Below are positions 58,256 through 64,000 of a DNA stretch of 64,000 nucleotides, piece after piece (position 1 is the first letter of the stretch; each line of letters starts with the position of its first letter). The DNA comes from Monodelphis domestica (taxonomy: Eukaryota > Chordata > Mammalia > Didelphimorphia > Didelphidae), in contig NC_077230.1 of assembly GCF_027887165.1 (NCBI RefSeq), positions 38,019,351 through 38,083,350 on the forward strand, read 5' to 3'. Both the position numbers and the translations under genes were made by a program. The notes beneath the pieces were generated by a model that was not told where the DNA came from, searched no databases, and saw only the letters and a list, made by a program, of their open reading frames with translations.

Positions 58256-58528
58256 TATGATCCCTTAATAATAAAGTCTTCAGCCATCATATCAGTGTGT
58301 TATGTTTACCCTATTAGGTGATTAGGAGCTGGTTACTTTAACACTATGAACATCAATTAGACTTTGGTAAGAGATATTTGCTTCAACAATATAGTAAGAA
58401 AAGAATTCCAAATATTACCCCAACACCTTTTCTCCTATTTCAACACAATCACAGGCAAGGATGAGATCATACTTAACTTGGATTTGATCCACAAAATTTA
58501 TTTACAAATCTCTCACTGAACAATGGAA

Positions 58529-58530
<2 letters not shown>

Positions 58531-58602
<72 letters not shown>
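58531..58602. repeat. (CT)n microsatellite
   Basis: About 36 uninterrupted CT units, some 100 bp left of the right segmental repeat. Confidence 0.97.
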
Positions 58603-58606
<4 letters not shown>

Positions 58607-58703
58607 GTTTTTAAGCATAGCCCAGCCTGGACCCCAGGCCCCAGACTTTCTGTAAGTGGCTAGAGCTTCTGAACTTTTAAAATGCACAAGGCCTGGCCAT
58701 CTG

Positions 58704-61700
58704 CATTCTCTTTCACCTAAAAGAAGACAAAAAAGACACAAAATGACAAAAGTCACAGCATGGCATGTACTCCCAACTTTAGCTCAAATCCAGGTAAGAC
58801 ATGATCTGAGAGCCCTATGGCAACTGGCCATCCTCACACACTCTACACGAAGGAAAGGGCCTTGACCATGTTTCCCGTTGGATACTTTTGAGTATACCCC
58901 AGTTCTACAGCCCATCAAAAAGGCTCCTCTTCACCACTTTGTCAGAGGACCCAAAACAAATACCTTGCAAATACTCCACAGCCTGCAGGGAGATCAACCT
59001 ATGCCAGTTCATAGATGGGTCTGTTTGGTTGGCTTTCCATTATGATCACAATAAATGTTTCTGAAATAAGAAAAGTACCCCAAATGCCTAAGATTAACCA
59101 CTATTTCATGATGGAAAATCCTTCATCAAGGGATTGAAACTACAGTTCTCAAAAGAAAAATTGTAAGTTATCATCAACTTTATTAAACATGATTGCAAAT
59201 CATTAATAAAATTGTATGCAATAACAGAATGGGGGCTCTACCTCAGGAGGTAGCATTACAAAAGGTCAGAACTGCCAATTTTGGAGAGGATATATAAAAA
59301 TTAGCACAATGAGTTGTTCTACCTTTGACATGGCATATCCATTTGGGAAAACAATTTGGAATTATAATTTTGAAAAAGTGACTTAAAATGTCTATGCCCT
59401 TTGAATATTTTACTCTCAAGCATACATTCCCAAGAATCAAAAAAAACTAAAAAGGTCCCCCTGACATCTAAATATTCATTATACCCTTTATGTTGTTGGA
59501 GGCAATTAGGGGAAGAAGTGGTTATCATGCCGGGCATGGTGTCAGAAGACACAAGTTCAGATCTAGTTTCAGTTACTCATAGCCTGGGCAAATCGCTTAA
59601 ATGTTATATTGTCTGTGTCTTGGCTCAAATTTTGCTCAAATAAACTCGGACAATATAACATTTAAATGAAGTAGGTTCTGGGAATTTTTTAAGGTTTATA
59701 ATCCTAACCTTATGAAGTAGGTTCTCAGAATTTCTAAGGTTCACAGCACCGAGCGGGCAACCTGGACAGAGCTACAAAGGCTCCACATATTGCTCTAGCC
59801 TTCCAGGAGGTTTTGGCCTCAGGGCATATCCAGTAGAACCCAGCTGAATTTAATCCCATCAAAAGTCTTCAGAGGTCAGGGAAGTCCAAACTCCAAGATC
59901 CCTTCCTCACAGACTTCTGGACTTTAATATAAAGAAGGAAACTATAAGTAAATTAGGTGAACACAGAATAGTATACCTGGTAGACCTTTTGGAAGGGAAA
60001 GATTTTAAAACCAAGCAGGACATAGAAAGAGTCACAAAATATAAAATAAATAATTTTGTCTACATCAAATTAAAAAGTTTTTGTACAAACAAAACCAATG
60101 TAACTAAAATCAGAAGGGTAACAACAAATTGGGAAACAATCTTCATAAAAACTCTGACAAAGGTTTAATTACTCAAATTTACAAAGAGCTAAATCAATTG
60201 TACAAAAAACCAAGCCATTCTCCAATTGATGAATGGGCAAGGGACATGAACAGGCAGTTCTCAGCCAAAGAAATCAAAACTATTAATAAGCACATGAAAA
60301 AGTGTTCTACATCTCTTATAATCAGAGAGATGCAAATCAAAACAACTCTGAGGTATCACGTCACACCTAGCTGATTGGCTAACATAACAGCTATGAAAAA
60401 TAGTGAATGCTGGAGTGGATGTGGCAAAGTAGGTACACTAATTCATTGCTGGTGGAGTTGAGAATTAATCCAACCATTCTGGAGGGCAATTTGGAACTAT
60501 GCCCAAAGGGCGATAAAAGAATGTCTGCCCTTTGATGCAGCCATAGCACTACTGGGCTTGTACCCCAAAGAGATAATAAGGAAAAAGACTTGTACAAGAA
60601 TATTCATAGCTGCACTCTTTGTGGTGGCCAAAAATTGGAAAATGAAGGGATGCCCTTCAATTGGGGAATGGCTGAACAAATTGTGGTATATGTTGGTGAT
60701 GGAATACTATTGTGCTAAAAGGAATAATAAAGTGGAGGAATTCCATAGAGACTGGAACAACCTCCAGGAAGTGATGCAGAAGGAAAGGAGCAGAACCAGG
60801 AAAACATTGTACACAGAGACTGATACATTGTGGTACAATCGAAGGTAATGGACTTCTCCATTAGTGGAGATGCAATGTCCCTGAACAATCTGCAGGGATC
60901 TAAAAAACACTATCCACAAGCAGAGAATAAACTGTGGGAGTAAAAATACCGATGAAAAGCAACTGCTTGACTACAGGGGTGGAGGGGATATGACTGAGGA
61001 GAATCTCTAAATGAACGCTCTAATGCAAATACCAACAACATGGAAATGGGTTTGAATCAAGAACACATGTGATACCCAGTGGAATTGCGTGTTGGCTGTG
61101 GGAGAGGTGGTGGGAGTGGGGGAGGGAAGAAAAGAAAATGATCTTTGTTTCCAATGAATAATGTTTGGAAATGACCAAATAAAAATTAAAAAATAAATAA
61201 AAATAAAACCCTTTTCTCTCCCTACTCAAGTTTGGGGGAACTCAGGCTTTGGCAGCCTGAGCCCCCTGCTAGTCAAGTTGACTGACCCTGGGTTTGGCCC
61301 CTTGGCCACAGTTCAGAAACAGGGCAACAGGAGCTGAGGTAAAGCCTGACAGAATCAAAATGCCTTTTTTCAGGTTTCTCTTCTCTCATTCCCTTCAATT
61401 GAGAAGTGTTGGGGGGAAATTTCCTGTCACAAGCAGGAAAAAGTGGGTAACCCTCAGGATAAAGTCTTATTCAGCCTTCTCTCTTCAGCTTCTCCCCACT
61501 GAAAGACCAATTGCTCTTCTGAAGATAACCTTCTCTTCCTCAAGATTCCAACCTCCTGCTCCTGGTGCCCCTTCCCCAATGAAGTGATCAGATCCACACA
61601 CTCTTCAGCCTGGCACTTTTTGTTTAGTGCCTGCCTCTGTCACAAGATCTAATGTTGGGCATTTTAAGTGAAAAATTCAATTATTTAGTTTTTTATTTAA

Positions 61701-62472
61701 AATTATTCATCTAGTGTTTCATAGAATGATTGAAAATATTTCTTTATTCTGAACTTAAGCATTACATAAAGTGAGCATGTCTCAAAGTAGAAAAGTGGTT
61801 TGTATATAGAATTAAGAATCTCTACCATATGGAGCTAGAATTACTTTTATTGGTATATAATCCATTCAAAATGTTTCTTTCAAATTTATCCTGTTTCTAT
61901 GGTTTATAAAAAGGTTAATTCTGGGCTTCCTTCTGTTATCTTTTATGTAGATCCTAGGTTTTTTTTTTTTTATAAGAACCCAATATTTGATCAATTACCC
62001 CAAATCTATACCACTGAGTCTCCAATGTCTCTTAGACAGTACCATAATGTTTAGATGATCACTGCTTTATAGTACAGTTTAAGATCTGGTACTGGTAGGC
62101 TCCCACCATTCACATTTTTCCCCCATTAGTCCCCTTGATATTCCTTTGTACTTCCAGATGAATTTTGTAATTATTTTTTCGAGTTCAATAAAATAGTTTT
62201 TTTGGTAGTTTTATTAATATGGTACTTACAAAGGAAATTAATTTTTAGGTAGGAAGTATCATTTTATTATGTTAATTCATCCTAGCCATGAGTCATTGTA
62301 CTTTCCCAATTATTTAGATCTAGTTTTAATTGTGTGGAAAGTGTTTTGTAATTGGGTTCATATAATTCCTGCTTGTCTTGGCAAGTAGATTGCTAAATAT
62401 TTTATATTGTCTAGGGCAATTAAAATGAAATTTCTTTTTCTAAGACTTGCTGCTGAATTGTTGTTGGAAATA
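58704..62472. repeat. Right copy of the recent direct segmental repeat
   Basis: Matches 1-3748 base by base with about 2% difference and shares all inner repeats, including the 3' end of the sense L1 at 61200. Similarity stops at about 62472; here the antisense L1 continues uninterrupted to the window end. Confidence 0.93.
59928..61208 (+). mobile_element. L1 LINE, 5'-truncated (copy within right segmental repeat)
   Basis: Same element as 1225-2505, carried along by the segmental duplication. The same ORF2 C-terminal peptides and A-rich tail are present. Confidence 0.9.
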
Positions 62473-64000
62473 TATAGAAAAGCTGATGGTTTATATGGGA
62501 TTATTTTTTATTCTATAACTTTACTAAACTTGTTATTTCCATAAGCTTTTTAGTTGATTCTCTAGGATTCTTTAAGTATACCATCACATCATCTTCAAAG
62601 AGTGATAGTTTAGTCTTTCCATTGCCTATTCTTTCCATTTCTTTTTTTTCTTCTACTGCTAGCGTTTCTAGTACAATGTCGATAATAGAAATCATAATGG
62701 GTATTCTTGGTTCACTCCTGATCTTATTGGGAAGGCTTCTAACATCTCCATTGCAGATGATGCTTGCTGGTGGTTTTAAATAGATACAGTTTATAATTTT
62801 GAGGAAAGGCCCTTTTATTCCTATACTTTCTAGTGTTTTAATAGGAATGTGTTGTATTTTGTCAAAGGCTTTTTCTGCATTTATTGAGATAATCATGTGA
62901 TTTCTGTGGATATGGTCAATAATATGGATGGTTTTCCAAATATTAAACCATCCTTGCATTTCTGATATAAATCCCACCTGGTCACAGTGAATAATTCTCA
63001 TGAACACTTGCTAGAGACTTTTTGCTAATATTCTATTTATGATTTTTGCAACTATATTCATTAAGGAGGTTGGTCTGTAGTTTTCTTTTTCTGTTTTTGG
63101 TCTGCCTGACCTTGGACTCAGTACCATAGTTGTGTCATAGAAGGAATTTGAATTTCTTTGCTTATTTTGTCAAATAGTTTGTAAAGTATTGGGATTAGTT
63201 GTTTTTTCAATGTTTTCTGGGGATTTTTTTCTTAGGGAATTCATTGAAGGCTTGTTCAATTTCTTTTTCTGAGATGAGATTGTTTAAATATTCTATTTTC
63301 TCATTTGTTAATCTAGGCAATATATATTTTTGTAGATATTCACCCATTTCACCTAGATCTTAATAATTATCTTAATTACCTCTTCATTAGTGGTGAGGTC
63401 ACCCTTTTCATTTTTCATACTGTTAATTTGATTTTTCTTTCTTTTTTATTAGATTAACCAGTATGCTATCTATTTTATTTGTTTTTTTTTCAAAGTACCA
63501 ACATCTAGTCTTATTTATTATTAGTTCAATAGTTCTTTTACTTTCAATTTTATTATTTTCTCCTTTGATTTCTATGATTTCCATTTTAGTTTTTATTTGG
63601 GGATTTTTAATTTTTTCTTGTTCTGGTTTTTTAATTTGCATGCCCTATTCCTTGACCTATTCCCTCCCTGATTTGTTGATATTATCACTCATGGATGCAA
63701 ATTTTCCTTTGAGTACTGCTTTGGCCTCATCCCATAGATTTTGATCAGTTGTTTCTTCATTGTCATTCTCTTCATTGAAATCAGTAATTGTTTCTTTAAT
63801 TTGTTCTTTGACCCAACAGTTTTGAAGAATTAGATTATTTAAGTTTCTAATTAATTTTAAATCAGCCTTTCCACAAGCCCTTATTGATTATGATTTTTAT
63901 TGCATTATGGTCTGAAAAAATTGTATTCATTACTTCTGTTTTCCTACATTGGTTTGCAATGTTTTTATGCCATACTACATAGTGAATTTTTGTATGTGTG
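61940..64000 (-). mobile_element. L1 LINE, antisense, running off the window
   Basis: The longest frame (62513-63007, reverse, 164 aa) is ORF2 RT: NAEKAFDKIQHIPIKTLESI, YLKPPASIICNGD, LSLFEDDVMVYLKNPRES. The catalytic (F/L)ADD motif reads FEDD and the GxRQGCPLSPLLF motif is disrupted. 63423-63641 is the EN-RT linker (EIIEIKGENNKIESKRTIEL). Several interruptions, so a dead copy. The same L1 is truncated at 3748 in the left segmental repeat. Confidence 0.9.

Noticed and set aside
58531-58756. Minus-strand frame with a long Arg-Glu repeat
   Set aside because: Translation of a (CT)n microsatellite.
62513-63007. 164-codon minus-strand frame as a host gene
   Set aside because: The translation is L1 reverse transcriptase (NAEKAFDKIQH, FEDDVMVYLKNP) with disrupted motifs.

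Overview
The window looks like marsupial nuclear DNA, probably opossum-like. It is AT-rich and full of L1 LINEs whose 3' ORF2 end is clearly mammalian. It also carries tRNA-derived SINEs of the type that starts GGGGAAGCTGGGTAGCTCAGTGG, MIR/L2 remnants, hAT elements and solo LTRs. No rRNA, tRNA gene, CRISPR or bacterial-type gene was seen. Most of the open frames of 60-160 codons are pieces of L1 or chance frames.

The real genes are two tandem, same-strand, multi-exon genes that I reconstructed by splice-site reading. They encode proteins with a neurabin/spinophilin (PPP1R9A/PPP1R9B)-like layout: PDZ, short coiled coil, acidic/lysine-rich linker, C-terminal SAM. Gene A (about 5.2-17.2 kb) is cut by the window start and shows only its last six exons. 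Gene B (about 23.0-53.0 kb) shows eleven exons whose phases all fit, giving about 420-441 residues with no internal stop. The last six exons of B pair one-to-one with those of A, with matching phases and homologous introns, so the genes arose by tandem duplication. I do not know a described mammalian gene with this sequence; it reads as a strongly diverged neurabin paralogue.

Layout: 1-3748 is the left copy of a ~98% identical direct segmental repeat (right copy 58704-62472). 3749-5220 holds unassigned DNA and an L1 ORF1 remnant abutting gene A. 5238-17202 is gene A, with a large old L1 in an intron. 17.4-22.97 kb is the intergenic region, with a candidate CCAAT/TATA promoter near 20.5 kb and a 1.5 kb AT-rich array at 21.1-22.57 kb. 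22.97-52.96 kb is gene B, whose introns carry L1, two solo LTRs, a tandem pair of hAT elements and a nested SINE/LTR/L1 stack. 53.01-54.83 kb is a 42-bp minisatellite just after gene B's stop codon. 55-58.7 kb holds decayed LINE DNA and a long CT microsatellite. 58.7 kb to the end is the right segmental repeat and an antisense L1 that leaves the window.

The coding parts of A and B are conserved in frame while the introns have turned over heavily. That argues for selection on at least part of both genes, but no expression evidence can be read from the sequence.
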